Counted from the stretch's first letter, positions 43,801 to 51,201 are shown. The stretch is 64,000 bases of DNA from JASGDC01 sp047606545 (GCA_047606545.1 JASGEI010000018.1:62001-126000); one strand, 5' to 3'. Notes: generated by a model from the letters alone, not told the origin. A program made the numbers and translations.

Positions 43801-44038
43801 CTAAGGTAAATTTACCATTACCGATTAGTGTAAGTTCTTTCGAAACGGGTGCTAGTAATTTATCAGTAGCCGTTACTAAATCTTCCAGTAACGATTCGAC
43901 TGAAGCATCAGCTGTTAGCTCAGTGATTTCATTTAGCCAAGGGGATGCTTGTCCAGCAAAGGTAATCGCAAAAGTGTTATCTGCATCAGTGCCAAGAGTC
44001 TGATAAAAAAGTTTAGATAATATTGATGAGTTAGACAT
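34826..44038 (-). CDS. fas: Type I fatty acid synthase (single multifunctional chain)
   Basis: A 3,070-residue bacterial FAS I that makes fatty acids from acetyl- and malonyl-CoA on one chain. Domains in order: acyltransferase (GHSQG near residue 125); enoyl reductase (RSPVLLAGMTPTTVDPE near 395); hot-dog dehydratase (VSGDFNPIHTS near 1208); malonyl/palmitoyl transferase (PGQGIQVQGMG near 1330, GHSLGEYTA near 1416); acyl carrier with the phosphopantetheine serine in NGASARRNQ near 1803; ketoreductase (VTGAAPTSIAGAVAAK near 2116); ketosynthase with Cys in GACATAAVSIE near 2715 and His in HDTSTNAN and KTLTGHSKGG. All key residues seem intact. Confidence 0.98.
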   Translation of the reverse strand: MSNSSILSKLFYQTLGTDADNTFAITFAGQASPWLNEITELTADASVESLLEDLVTATDKLLAPVSKELTLIGNGKFTLAPNTEAESTPFYSVPGILATQLATLETLANEGFDLRNNAPVSVQGHSQGILAEELFKAWATKDETKKAEIFATARLIGAATSANVVTDALYAIGNATPMLSVQGVTKTILDSLLDSIELNSVNVSLTNSPNRFILSGSPAELQQVIAAGKEREATEARAIAKKTHGGKGFEAQFDFLQLGAPYHSELLTQAYHQVLSWAEIAGLGKETVEPLAQKILLESVDWPKQLGKIIETGAGWVLDLGPGESLNQINAENLNGTGVGTVSLGTTFARDQFMTLGNTPTKSIDWTQFAPKVLELPNGKKAVDTKFSRLTGRSPVLLAGMTPTTVDPEIVAAAANAGHWAEMAGGGQVTEEVYTANLKSLRKQLKPGHTAQFNAMFLDRYLWNLHFGTQSTVLKSRAAGAPLDGVTISAGIPEVDEAESLIEELKTTGMPYVTFKPGTVSQIRQVLAIAREVEGTNIIMQVEDGHAGGHHSWENLDDLLLSTYTQVREHENVVLCVGGGIGTPERAADYISGEWSLPHNNRLMPVDGVLVGTAAMTAKEAKTSEEVKQLLLKTKGIPGRAIDDAQGGWIGEGQTRGGMASSLSHLRADIHEIDNSASACARLIAQVTGDAEAIAARKDEIVEALNKTSKPYFGDLDKMTYLEWATRFAKLSHPWVDETWIDRFLDLLHRIEGRLNDAEYGEIETLFPDIEAVREPFSAIDKLTKTYPTAKTLLVTPRDAAWFTELVRKHPKPMPFVPILDDDILRWWGQDNLWQSQDDRYTADQVRIIPGPVSVAGIDRVNEPIHELLGRFEAACATRVNNKAKKVYARLANAKDAAEFITNAPHIMWNGNLIENPANILEPETFTITEQEDNADVYDLTIEFDTYWDKDPNGAQNHAVRSLTIPLRLGKEAVLGAMPVVDHDTLPKNMYALLAATAGVGGTTITGDPIEELPVMKPSKDSAFGEATWSFTVNSNLAALHRTATADALPAEYQPVEWIPDALLGMCWPAIYAALGSAMVNDYPVIEGLLSAVHLDHTARLDVDLAELLTDGPVELTVVARTVDLLESSAGRIVVVKETLLHDGEEIGEFSERFAIRGRIGATTAPPAVADAGGNASDMIDTPRSTLRQVKVTAPADMTPFANVSGDFNPIHTSTHASIVAGLRVPLVHGMWLSAVAQNLVAATGSDGIGNKITGWSYNMYGLVNLNDKIDITAERIGRLPDGGQIIEVTSKIDGQVVSRGTAATKPARTAYVYPGQGIQVQGMGLDEMETSPASKEVWERADKVTKEKLGFSIISVVRDNPTEVVSEKQTWRHPEGLLNLTQFTQVAMATMAFAQTERLREQNALVSGAYFAGHSLGEYTAISSYGEVIPLETVLEIVFHRGATMHNLVERDDQGRSNYRMGALRPNQFGVGDAEVTDYIESVAEKSGEFLQIVNFNLAGQQYAIAGTIAGLKALETDVAERTAAFGGRNAFMYIPGLDVPFHSKVLRDGVEEFREKLLKLLPENIDYKHLANSYIPNLVAVPFELTRSFAETIVDEVDSKPIRELLEESGAWEKATKKPEKLARLLLVELLCWQFASPVRWIETQELLLTPVNSGGLGVERFIEIGLATSPTLASLGEKTLKLPQFSGVKCAVLNVQRDEKIVAHNDVRTIAAPEEELTPVAEPKQEAEPKVEAPTPAATEVVETAPVTASPAPAASSERPADLSFTASAAIRTLMAYTNKLRIDQITDDDTTDTLTNGASARRNQLLMDLSAELGLASIDGAADANVAELSISVDRLAHNYQPFGPVLGEAIRDRIRKLFGSAGIKATRISERVKDTWLLGDGWANAVTAEILLGTREGDSARGGSLDTLPLAVSTAAEADDLIDQAVQAVAAANGVTVALPQAGGSSGGGAVVDSAALEQFKEELLGENGLLADSAKSLLEALGLSGVATLAEGAPEEDADAELANKIADAVSSELGTNWLDQVTPAFDEKKAVLIDDRWASAREDLARLWHDPKLKVNFTGTGEAVANQAIWWADKAEAAGKTSLAKKYDKIAKEATTEKPGKFADDVALVTGAAPTSIAGAVAAKLLAGGATVIATASRVDAARLDFAKKLYRENAIAGAKLWIVPANLSSYRDVDALIDWVGNEQVKVVGPTTTVLKPALTPTLFLPFAAPSVMGTLADSGDKFEAQTRLLLWSVERAIAGLARLNKGTAKVSKVHVVLPGSPNRGVFGGDGAYGETKAAFDALVNRWSVEKIWADKVTLAHPRIGWVRGTGLMGGNDPLVAAAEKAGIQTYSTTEIADELIKLCSTKTRKEALEKPVLADLTGGLGDGVDLVALKKAAMADLAEEEVSETEESKPAIPALSAPANPDLIPYDAKLWKDVTARPEDMVVVVGIGEVSTWGSARTRHQAELGMHTDGSVDLTPAGVLELAWMMGLLRWKDSPKAGWYDVEDELVPENEIFTRFRDEVIARSGVRSFVNEGAIEDKGTLEDATIFLSHDVTFTVPDKKTAESYLIEDPRLTRIKASEDGEWEVTRLAGAQAQLPRRATLTRTVGGQLPTDFDASKWGIPQSVMDGMDRMTAWNLVTTVDAFLSAGFTPAELLQAIHPTEVSSTQGTGFGGMTSMRKLFVDRFLGEDYPSDILQETLPNVMAAHVMQTYVGGYGSMIHPVGACATAAVSIEEGVDKITCGKASFVVAGAIDDMAVESIVGFGSMNATANSQNMADKGINERFYSRANDRRRDGFIEAQGGGTVLLARGDIAAEMGLPVLGVVGFAQSFADGIHTSIPAPGIGALGAARGGNDSLLGKSLAKLSVTADDISVVSKHDTSTNANDPNESDLHTRLAKALDRTPGNPMFVISQKTLTGHSKGGAAVFQVSGICQLFADGRVPGNISLDCVDDALAEEPWLVWLRNPLDLESVGTVKAAILTSLGFGHVSSLVVMVHPGAFEAALRLAKGDKIADKWREQAETRLRQGARRLEAGMIGHAELFEVAPNRRFSSDESVDAHEAEATMLLDPDARLGTDGIY

Positions 44039-44065
44039 TAAAAGACTTTCGATAGTAGGGACGAC

Positions 44066-45583
44066 TTAAAGTGGACCATTGTCGTGGCGTTTCAGTCCGG
44101 CAAAGTTAGAATTTTTGGTTTGAGTAATTTGTAGGGAGTCAATAATTGATTGACGGGTTTGAGCAGGAGTGATAACTGCATCAAATTCACCTTCAGCCAC
44201 TGACAGGTCAATATTGATAGTTTCTTCCGTATATTGTTCAGTTAGCTCTTTACGTAGTTTATCGACATCTTCGCCCTTTTTTTCAGCTGCTGCCAGTTTT
44301 CGACGATGCATGATTGATACCGCACCTTCGGCACCCATTACGGCAATTTCAGCTTTTGGCCAAGCAAAGTTAAAATCAGCGCCAAGTGCTTTTGAACCCA
44401 TTACGATATATGCACCACCGTAAGCTTTTCGAAGTACTACGGTAATTAATGGGGTAGTAGCATTACCGTAAGCGTGAATCATCTTGGCTCCGCGTCGAAT
44501 AATTCCAGCTTGTTCTTGTTCCGTACCAGGACGATAACCAGGAACATCAACTAGTGTCACAATTGGAATACTGAATGCATCACAGAATCTAACGAAACGG
44601 CTAGCTTTTTCTGCCGCATCTACATCTAGAGTTCCGGCATCATGCATTGGTTGGTTTGCCACAATACCTACTGGGTTTCCTTCAAAACACGCAAAACCAA
44701 TCACAATATTGCGGGCAAAAAGTTCTTGAACTTCTAAGAATTCATTATGATCAACTAGAGATTCAATCACTTCTATGATGTCGTATGGTTGATTCGCAGA
44801 ATCTGGAACTATTGCAGCTATTGCACTATCAGCGGTAAATTGTTGTGTTGGTGGTAGGTAGGCATATTTTGGTGTAGCTTCATTACAGTTAGAAGGTAGG
44901 TAAGATAGCAAAGTCCTAGTGTATTCAATAGCATCAGCTTCAGAATCTGCTAGATAATGCGCTACTCCAGACTTTATGTTGTGTAATTCACCGCCACCTA
45001 ATTCGTTTAGTGATACTTCTTCACCAGTTACTGCTTTTACTACATCTGGGCCAGTAACAAACATATGCGAATTGTCTCTAGGCATAATAATGAAATCAGT
45101 TAATGCTGGCGAATAAACTGCACCACCAGCACAAGGTCCTAAAATCAATGAAATTTGTGGAATGACCCCAGAAGCTTCACAGTTTTTGCGAAAAATTCGA
45201 GCATATTGACTTAGTGCTACCACGCCATCTTGAATCCTGGCACCTCCAGAGTCAATCAGTGAGATTACTGGAATTTTCATATTCAGTGCTAAGTCCATAA
45301 GCTTTATGATTTTATCGCCTTCAGCACGACCAAGAGTTCCACCGCGTACTGCGAAGTTTTGTGCATAGACAGCGACTTTACGGCCTGAAATAGTGCCATA
45401 GCCAGTAACTACTGCAGCACCTTTAAAGCCATTTTTCACGCTACCTCCAGCAAATTGCCCAATTTCTCTAAATGACTGGGGGTCTAGGAGCTCATTGATA
45501 CGTTCATGAACTGTCATCTTACTAGTAACTGGTGCGGATTGTTCTCCAGCAGCTGTTTTTTGATTAGATAGGTTTGTAGTCAT
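44066..45583 (-). CDS. accD: Acyl-CoA carboxylase beta (carboxyltransferase) subunit
   Basis: A 505-residue carboxyltransferase of the PccB/AccD type. It moves carboxylate from biotin to acetyl- or propionyl-CoA, giving malonyl-CoA for the adjacent synthase. Acyl-CoA site features include SLIDSGGARIQDGV and ILGPCAGGAVYSPAL, and the biotin-site block is VDVPGYRPGTEQEQAGIIRR followed by RKAYGGAYIVMGS. The N-terminal 25 residues are polar. AAGGAA lies 5 bases upstream of its start, and it begins just 2 bases after the accBC stop. Operon position strongly supports acetyl-CoA carboxylation. Confidence 0.95.
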   Translation of the reverse strand: MTTNLSNQKTAAGEQSAPVTSKMTVHERINELLDPQSFREIGQFAGGSVKNGFKGAAVVTGYGTISGRKVAVYAQNFAVRGGTLGRAEGDKIIKLMDLALNMKIPVISLIDSGGARIQDGVVALSQYARIFRKNCEASGVIPQISLILGPCAGGAVYSPALTDFIIMPRDNSHMFVTGPDVVKAVTGEEVSLNELGGGELHNIKSGVAHYLADSEADAIEYTRTLLSYLPSNCNEATPKYAYLPPTQQFTADSAIAAIVPDSANQPYDIIEVIESLVDHNEFLEVQELFARNIVIGFACFEGNPVGIVANQPMHDAGTLDVDAAEKASRFVRFCDAFSIPIVTLVDVPGYRPGTEQEQAGIIRRGAKMIHAYGNATTPLITVVLRKAYGGAYIVMGSKALGADFNFAWPKAEIAVMGAEGAVSIMHRRKLAAAEKKGEDVDKLRKELTEQYTEETINIDLSVAEGEFDAVITPAQTRQSIIDSLQITQTKNSNFAGLKRHDNGPL

Positions 45584-45585
45584 GC

Positions 45586-47391
45586 CTATTCCTTATGGTC
45601 AGATTTTTCAGCTTCTAATTTTATTAGAGTCTGATCGCGAGATACTTTATCGCCTGCTTTTACTAAAATTTCTTCAATAACTCCGGCACGATGAGCATGG
45701 ACATATTTTTCCATCTTCATGGATTCAAGAACCATAACTAAGTCACCTTCATTAACTTTGGCACCTGACTCTATTGGAACTCTAACCACCATTGCTTGCA
45801 TATCGGAATTGATAACATTTGGATCTGTGGTAGTTAAAGTCTTACTAGGAGTTTTACGGCTTGAACGTAATGGTTGAGTTGGACGAGTCGTCGTAGCTGG
45901 TTCATGGGTACGTGTTCCAAAAATATTAGTTGGTAATGCCAATTCGTGACGCTGACCGTTAAACTCAACAATGAAACTCATCATTTCTTTAGCTTTTTCA
46001 AGTAGTGCATTAGCTGCTGTTTTATGAGCTGGGGTTTCAGGTTTCGGCGCTTTTGTCATGAAATCTTCTAGGAAACCTGCTTCAAGCCAATTAGTCCAGA
46101 TTTTAAGTTCGTCATCATTAAATTCTGGAAGTTTTATAATTTCTTGATAAAGGGGAATAGGTGTATTAACTCCTGAAACTTTTAATTCGGCTAAGGCGCG
46201 TTTTGCTCTAGCAAGTGCATGTTTTCGGTTTTCGCCAGTAACAATTAATTTAGCAATCATGGAGTCAAAATCTGGAGTAATCTTATCGCCATTACGCACT
46301 CCAGTGTCAATACGAATACCTGGACCAGCTGGCCATTGCAGGTCTTCGAGACTGCCAAGCGTCGGAGTTAATCCAGCATATGGGTCTTCACTAGTGATTC
46401 GGAATTCAAAAGAGTGTCCACGAATTTCAGTATCATCGATAGTTTTACCCTCTGCGATTAGTAGTTGTTGTCGCACTAGATCAATTCCAGTGACTTCTTC
46501 TGTGACAGTATGTTCTACTTGTAGACGAGGATTAACTTCTAAGAAATAAACTTCACCATTTTGATCTAATAAAAATTCACAAGTACCTAAACCAAGATAA
46601 TCCACACTCTCAAAAAGTTTTTTAGAACTTTTAACTATAGTAGCTAATGTTTTTGAATCTAAATTTGGTGCAGGTGCTTCTTCAATAAGTTTTTGATTAC
46701 GACGTTGCACAGAGCAATCACGAGTCGAATAAACTACAAAATTTCCATGCTGATCACGACCACATTGAGTTTCAATGTGACGAGCTTTTTGCACAAAACG
46801 TTCAATAAAGAAACCAGTTAGGGTTTTTTCATCACGACCTAAGAAAAAATGGTCTAGAGCAGTTTCATCTTCAATGACATTAATACCGCGTCCACCGCCG
46901 CCATCAGCCATTTTCAAAATAATAGGATAGCCATGTTTTGAAACAAATTTCTCTACTTCAGCTTTGCTGCTGATTGTATGATTTGTGCCGGGGATTGTCG
47001 GAACTTTTGCTTCAGTGGCAACTTTACGTGCTTGCACTTTATCGCCAAGGGCTAAGATTGATTCAGGTTTTGGACCTACCCAAGTTATTCCAGCTGCCAT
47101 TACTTTTGTTACGAAATCAGGATTTTCTGATAAGAATCCATACCCAGGATGAATGGCATCAGCACCAGCTTTTTGTGCAATGCTAATAATTTTATCTTGA
47201 TCTAAATAAGTCTCTTCTGCAGTAGCACCTGATAATGCGTATGCTTTATCAGCAGCAGAAACAAACTGTGAATCAATATCTTGATCTGCATAAATTGCTA
47301 TTGAGCCTGCCCCATAGTCTGAGACACCACGAGCAATTCTTAAGGCAATTTCTCCTCGATTTGCAATTAAAACATTTCTAATAGTATTCAT
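45586..47391 (-). CDS. accBC: Acetyl-/acyl-CoA carboxylase biotin carboxylase-BCCP fusion
   Basis: About 601 residues with a biotin carboxylase domain (residues 1-450: ANRGEIALRIAR, HPGYGFLSENPDF, ATP-grasp MADGGGGRGINV, LEVNPRLQVEHTVTE). A Pro/Thr/Ser-rich linker and a C-terminal biotinyl domain follow, with the biotinylated lysine in VLESMKMEKY near residue 568. ATG 47391 is chosen: AAGGA lies 5-6 bases upstream, and it overlaps the birA stop as ATGA. The ATG at 47397 would overlap that ribosome site. It works with accD and is biotinylated by BirA. Confidence 0.95.
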   Translation of the reverse strand: MNTIRNVLIANRGEIALRIARGVSDYGAGSIAIYADQDIDSQFVSAADKAYALSGATAEETYLDQDKIISIAQKAGADAIHPGYGFLSENPDFVTKVMAAGITWVGPKPESILALGDKVQARKVATEAKVPTIPGTNHTISSKAEVEKFVSKHGYPIILKMADGGGGRGINVIEDETALDHFFLGRDEKTLTGFFIERFVQKARHIETQCGRDQHGNFVVYSTRDCSVQRRNQKLIEEAPAPNLDSKTLATIVKSSKKLFESVDYLGLGTCEFLLDQNGEVYFLEVNPRLQVEHTVTEEVTGIDLVRQQLLIAEGKTIDDTEIRGHSFEFRITSEDPYAGLTPTLGSLEDLQWPAGPGIRIDTGVRNGDKITPDFDSMIAKLIVTGENRKHALARAKRALAELKVSGVNTPIPLYQEIIKLPEFNDDELKIWTNWLEAGFLEDFMTKAPKPETPAHKTAANALLEKAKEMMSFIVEFNGQRHELALPTNIFGTRTHEPATTTRPTQPLRSSRKTPSKTLTTTDPNVINSDMQAMVVRVPIESGAKVNEGDLVMVLESMKMEKYVHAHRAGVIEEILVKAGDKVSRDQTLIKLEAEKSDHKE

Positions 47392-48230
47392 CGGCATTCC
47401 TTGCAGATAGTGGTTAAATCAAAATTTATCGGCTTCTTGGTGTTACCGATATTTACATCTCCTGCATTTACAAGAGTTAAACCATCCTTAGTTTTAAGAA
47501 TTAGTTCGCCAGTGTCATTGATATCTTGGGCATAACCATTAATTATTTTTTCGTTGGGTAGTTTTACAGAAACATCATTGTTTAATGTGATGCACTGTTT
47601 TTTGTAGTTAGTTAATAATTTTTCTGAATTATTAATTAGCTGGGAAACTTCATCTTGGATAAGCTCGACAAGGTGATGTGCTAATTTCACTAAAATTGTT
47701 GAGGGAATCTTTTCTTCGGTGATATAGTTTTCCCAACCGTATTCGGATACTGAAGTTGCATTTAAAATTGCTGGAGTAGCTGCAGTTAAATTAATCCCAA
47801 TACCAATTATTATGCCATTGTCTGTTAATTCAGTTAAGATACCAGCAACTTTTTTATCTTCGATCAAGACATCATTTGGCCATTTTAAATTGATATTTGG
47901 AATTTTATTTAGATTGATTAATTTTGTAAGAAAATTAACTACAGCTAAACCAGCAGCTAGTGGTATTAATCCCAATACCTCAGGACTAGTAGGTACAGGT
48001 AAAAGTGTTGACATCAGTAAAGAAGAGTTAGCTGGAGCGTACCATGAGCGATTAGCTCTACCTCTGCCAGCACTTTGATGACCTGTAACCACAGTATTGA
48101 AGTTAAGAAGATTAGCTTTGGAAATAAGCTCATGATTTGTTGAGGAAGTGCAACCAACAAATTTAATAGAAATATCAGTAGTAAGGGTGTCATTTCTTGA
48201 ATTATTTATACCAATATTAGCTATTTTCAC
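47388..48230 (-). CDS. birA: Biotin-[acetyl-CoA-carboxylase] ligase
   Basis: A 280-residue class I biotin protein ligase that lacks the N-terminal DNA-binding domain, so it should not act as a repressor. The biotinyl-AMP loop is TGHQSAGRGRANRSWYAP, followed by KWPNDVLIEDKKVAGIL and GIGINLTAA, with a small C-terminal SH3-like domain. GTG 48230 is preceded by AAAGGAGA. First gene of the birA-accBC-accD-fas-acpS operon, and its stop overlaps the accBC start. Its clear target is the biotinyl domain of AccBC. Confidence 0.93.
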   Translation of the reverse strand: MKIANIGINNSRNDTLTTDISIKFVGCTSSTNHELISKANLLNFNTVVTGHQSAGRGRANRSWYAPANSSLLMSTLLPVPTSPEVLGLIPLAAGLAVVNFLTKLINLNKIPNINLKWPNDVLIEDKKVAGILTELTDNGIIIGIGINLTAATPAILNATSVSEYGWENYITEEKIPSTILVKLAHHLVELIQDEVSQLINNSEKLLTNYKKQCITLNNDVSVKLPNEKIINGYAQDINDTGELILKTKDGLTLVNAGDVNIGNTKKPINFDLTTICKECR

Positions 48231-48457
48231 AAGCTCTCCTTTCCTTAAGACATAGCCGTTTTCTTAGTCTTTTTGCAATTCTACTTAGCTTACATTTAAT
48301 GAATTGTACATATTTAAAAACTTGATTGCAAAAATCATTTATAATATATTAATTAACTTATATATAGCACTTAATTTATATTAAATAAAACTTTAATTCT
48401 ATGGAAAATCATGTAAAGTGGCTAATTAAGATAAAATAATTACTAAGGCAATTTAAA

Positions 48458-48751
48458 GTGTTGGTGAAAATGATTGTTGATACAAAAAAAATAGTATGGC
48501 TACTTAGCAATCACAGTGCTTACTCCATATCAAAAGAAACGGGTATTGCTATTGCGACTTTATCTAGATTGAAAAATGGTAAAGCTAAACTTGAGAATAT
48601 AACTATAACTTCTGGTGTAAAGTTAACTGCCTTGAGTGATAAATTAAAGGCTGAAGAGTATCAAGAACATCCTGATGGGCCATTGGATAATATTGATATT
48701 TTCCGCAAGAGTATCCATGGTTTTGGAAAGTTAATTACTAGGAAAAATTAG
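48458..48751 (+). CDS. Small helix-turn-helix protein
   Basis: A 97-residue protein. Its central part, AYSISKETGIAIATLSRLKNGKAKLENIT, reads as a Cro/XRE-like helix-turn-helix followed by a helix (GVKLTALSDKLKAEEY), as in small phage-type or antitoxin-type regulators. The C-terminal 30 residues are polar. GTG 48458 is used, with AAGG 9 bases upstream; GTG 48464 and ATG 48470 are alternatives. The gene is flanked by very A+T-rich DNA and has no partner on its strand, so the target is unknown. Confidence 0.6.
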   Translation: MLVKMIVDTKKIVWLLSNHSAYSISKETGIAIATLSRLKNGKAKLENITITSGVKLTALSDKLKAEEYQEHPDGPLDNIDIFRKSIHGFGKLITRKN

Positions 48752-48774
48752 TTTGCAACTTTTTAAAGTTGATA

Positions 48775-49377
48775 TCATCTAGATTTAGCAGTTTTGATAG
48801 CTTGAATTATTTCATCTGTACTTACAACTTGCGTACATTTTTCAAACATTTTATTAAAAAATACTTGGTGTAATTCTTCATCAGTATCAGTTGAAGCATC
48901 TTCGACCACTATAACGTTATAACCATTTTGGTAAGCATCTATTGCAGTAGTGAATACACCTACTGAGGTTGCAACTCCCAGCAAAATAATGGTTTCGATA
49001 TTGTTTGCACGTAACTGACTTTCTAGATTCGTATCGAAAAATGCACTAGGTGCATCCTTAGTGATTTTAATTACGGGGTTTGATGTTGGTTTTGTCGCTA
49101 CATCCATTAAAAGGTCGGTAAAATTTTCAGGTGGATTTTCATTTAATAATTTAGCAGTTGCAGCGTCATTAGTCAGCATTTGAGCGACAGTTTTAGGCCA
49201 AACGCTTATTAAAGTAATAAGTGCAGAACTTCCTTCAAGTGCTGTATTAATTTTATTAGCTCTAGTTACCATTTCTGTTAGCGAATGAGGTGCTAGCTTA
49301 AAGTTCCTGAAGCCTTCTTGTAAATCAATTGTTACTAAGGTTGTCTTGCTGAGATCTAGTTGATTTGCATTAATCAT
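48775..49377 (-). CDS. Isochorismatase-like family protein lacking the usual catalytic cysteine
   Basis: A 200-residue protein of the isochorismatase/cysteine hydrolase fold. LVTIDLQEGFRNF carries the first catalytic Asp, and KDAPSAFFDTNLESQLRAN the Lys region. The segment that normally holds the nucleophile reads LLGVATSVGVFTTAIDAY, with Gly where nicotinamidase-type enzymes have Cys. A subgroup of this family is known with the same TSxGV pattern, so this is not necessarily a broken gene. Function is unknown. It is the only gene on the minus strand in this stretch. Confidence 0.78.
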   Translation of the reverse strand: MINANQLDLSKTTLVTIDLQEGFRNFKLAPHSLTEMVTRANKINTALEGSSALITLISVWPKTVAQMLTNDAATAKLLNENPPENFTDLLMDVATKPTSNPVIKITKDAPSAFFDTNLESQLRANNIETIILLGVATSVGVFTTAIDAYQNGYNVIVVEDASTDTDEELHQVFFNKMFEKCTQVVSTDEIIQAIKTAKSR

Positions 49378-49684
49378 AAAACTTCACTTTCCTTATTGCT
49401 TGGTAATTGGCTTCGTAACAACTCAATAAAATTAAGGTAATTTAGGTAAAAAATAAAGTGCAAATATAATAAACAATAAAACTTAAACAAAAGCATTAGT
49501 TTGTTAAATTAAGTAGAGAATAAGTGCTTAATAGAATTTTTTTAATGATATTTAGTTATCAATTTTTTTATAAAATTTTTGAAAATATAAGGACTACACA
49601 AATAAAAAGTTAGTTATATCACATTTTTATTGTTGTGAATCTAGAAAAAGTTATTAGATAATTTCAGTAATCTATAATTAGATT
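49378..49684. other. A+T-rich intergenic stretch without a gene
   Basis: About 307 bases between divergent genes. It is extremely A+T-rich, with many T- and A-runs (for example around 49530-49590), and no open frame looks coding on either strand. It must hold the promoters of the isochorismatase-like gene and the HisH-like gene; only a TATAAT at 49673 is clear. Confidence 0.7.
49673..49678 (+). promoter_or_regulatory. Consensus -10 box for a leaderless HisH-like transcript
   Basis: A perfect TATAAT ends six bases before ATG 49685, with no Shine-Dalgarno sequence. Transcription would begin at or within a base of the start codon. Confidence 0.6.
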
Positions 49685-50329
49685 ATGCAACAAGTTTTTT
49701 TAATTAATTTAACCAATCACAAGCTTGATAATTTTAATAAGAAATTAACTGACAATAATTTTGAGGTTAAAGATATTCAGTCAAATGAAGCGTCGAGTGT
49801 GGATAATTTAATTATTTATTCAGATAAAACTTGGGTAGATAATATTAGTACTCTCAATAAAATAAACTTTTATCAGATGCTTTCCAAAAGATTACTAGCT
49901 AATAAGCCAACTCTATGCGCAGGTACGGTATTTAATGCACTTTTTACTAGCTATGGTGAAACAGAAATAATTGATAATACTGGTATCTCAGCGAAAACTC
50001 CAGACGAGTTTTGGTATCGAAACGAGAATAATCATAAAATTCCTAAGGGTTACGATGAATGGCCAGGAAAAGTTGGGAAAACAAATGTAACACAAATGAA
50101 AGTTGCTAGAATGCCGTGGGAATTACCACAAGCTGAAAGTGTATATTCTTGGGATTTTGAGCAAGTAGCTTCAGTAATTGCACCGCCAAAAACCTTATTT
50201 GCTGATAATGGTACTACTTTAGTGGCTGTTGATAATCATCCACTAGCAGGGATTTCTGCAGATATAGATAAAACTGAGGCTGCTCAAAATTTTATCGTTA
50301 ATTGGGCTAAAGAAAGAAAATTTTTATGA
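49685..50329 (+). CDS. Diverged HisH-like glutamine amidotransferase
   Basis: A 214-residue protein weakly resembling HisH, the glutaminase subunit of imidazole glycerol phosphate synthase. PTLCAGTVFNALF near residues 75-87 matches the nucleophile elbow GICLGMQ-type, keeping Cys-x-Gly. VAVDNHPLAGIS resembles the QFHPE loop but keeps only His-Pro, and the Glu is lost. The end, EAAQNFIVNWAKE, fits the last HisH helix. No hisF, priA or other his gene is adjacent, yet the following SseB-family gene often lies next to hisH-priA in actinobacteria. It may be a relic or repurposed protein. Confidence 0.55.
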   Translation: MQQVFLINLTNHKLDNFNKKLTDNNFEVKDIQSNEASSVDNLIIYSDKTWVDNISTLNKINFYQMLSKRLLANKPTLCAGTVFNALFTSYGETEIIDNTGISAKTPDEFWYRNENNHKIPKGYDEWPGKVGKTNVTQMKVARMPWELPQAESVYSWDFEQVASVIAPPKTLFADNGTTLVAVDNHPLAGISADIDKTEAAQNFIVNWAKERKFL

Positions 50330-51105
50330 GTAACCGATACCAACAACAATTACCAGAGCGATTAAAAAATATCATAATTAAGTATGATGAAACTGATTAT
50401 TTAGCCAGGCTAACAAAGCGTGGTAAAGCAAATGAGTTTAATAATAAGCTTCAACCTGGCAATGTCGAATATCTTGGTGCGCGAACGCAATTCCGTGCAG
50501 GTGCCATAGCAGAAGTGGAACTTTATAAGGCTCTTAGTAAGTCAGATTTTTTAATCGCAGTGAAAGATAAAGCCACATCATCCCAAGTAGTTCTTGTTAA
50601 AGCTCCTGATGGTAGAAAAACACTACCAATATTTACCTCTCGAAGCACTTTTGAAAAATGGAATCCTAATAATAAAGCTATCTCATTAAGGGCAAAGAAT
50701 ATTGCTCGATTAGCTGTAATTGAAGGTGTTGAAATTTTAGTGGTTGATCCAGGACAGCATGAAATGCAGCTAGTGCGTAGACCTGCTATTTGGTCTCTAG
50801 CTCGGCAAGTAAAATGGCAGCCTGCCTATGATAATCCTGAGGTTGCCGAATTATTTGCGAATTCGGTTTCAGGCATTACTACAATTCGTAAAGTTGAATT
50901 AGCTCCAGCAGCTACAGTAGCTGATTTAAGGGCTGGCAAAGTAGGCGTAGTAGAGCTTAGAGTTACTTTAGCTATTAGACCTGGGTTGGGGCAAGAAGAG
51001 ATACAAAGTATTGTAAATTATGTGCAACAAGTTTGGGCTACGGACAAACGTTTAATTCAACTAGTTGATTCATTGGAATTGAAAGTGATTTCAGCAAGTT
51101 TTTAA
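50326..51105 (+). CDS. SseB family protein
   Basis: A 259-residue protein with an SseB N-terminal domain (about residues 50-165). Blocks such as ALSKSDFLIAVKD, DGRKTLPIFTSRSTFEKW and EILVVDPGQHEMQL are typical, followed by a C-terminal domain of about 80 residues. Cytosolic, function unknown. It overlaps the HisH-like gene by four bases (ATGA), so the two are coupled. In many actinobacteria an SseB gene sits between priA and infC, which supports a degraded histidine locus here. Confidence 0.8.
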   Translation: MSNRYQQQLPERLKNIIIKYDETDYLARLTKRGKANEFNNKLQPGNVEYLGARTQFRAGAIAEVELYKALSKSDFLIAVKDKATSSQVVLVKAPDGRKTLPIFTSRSTFEKWNPNNKAISLRAKNIARLAVIEGVEILVVDPGQHEMQLVRRPAIWSLARQVKWQPAYDNPEVAELFANSVSGITTIRKVELAPAATVADLRAGKVGVVELRVTLAIRPGLGQEEIQSIVNYVQQVWATDKRLIQLVDSLELKVISASF

Positions 51106-51201
51106 CCTTTAAATTTTTATTAAAAATAATCATAAATCTTGTTAAAAAACTGAAAATATAAAATGAATATTTTTACCTTAGACGGTATAATTATTAGCAA
51201 T

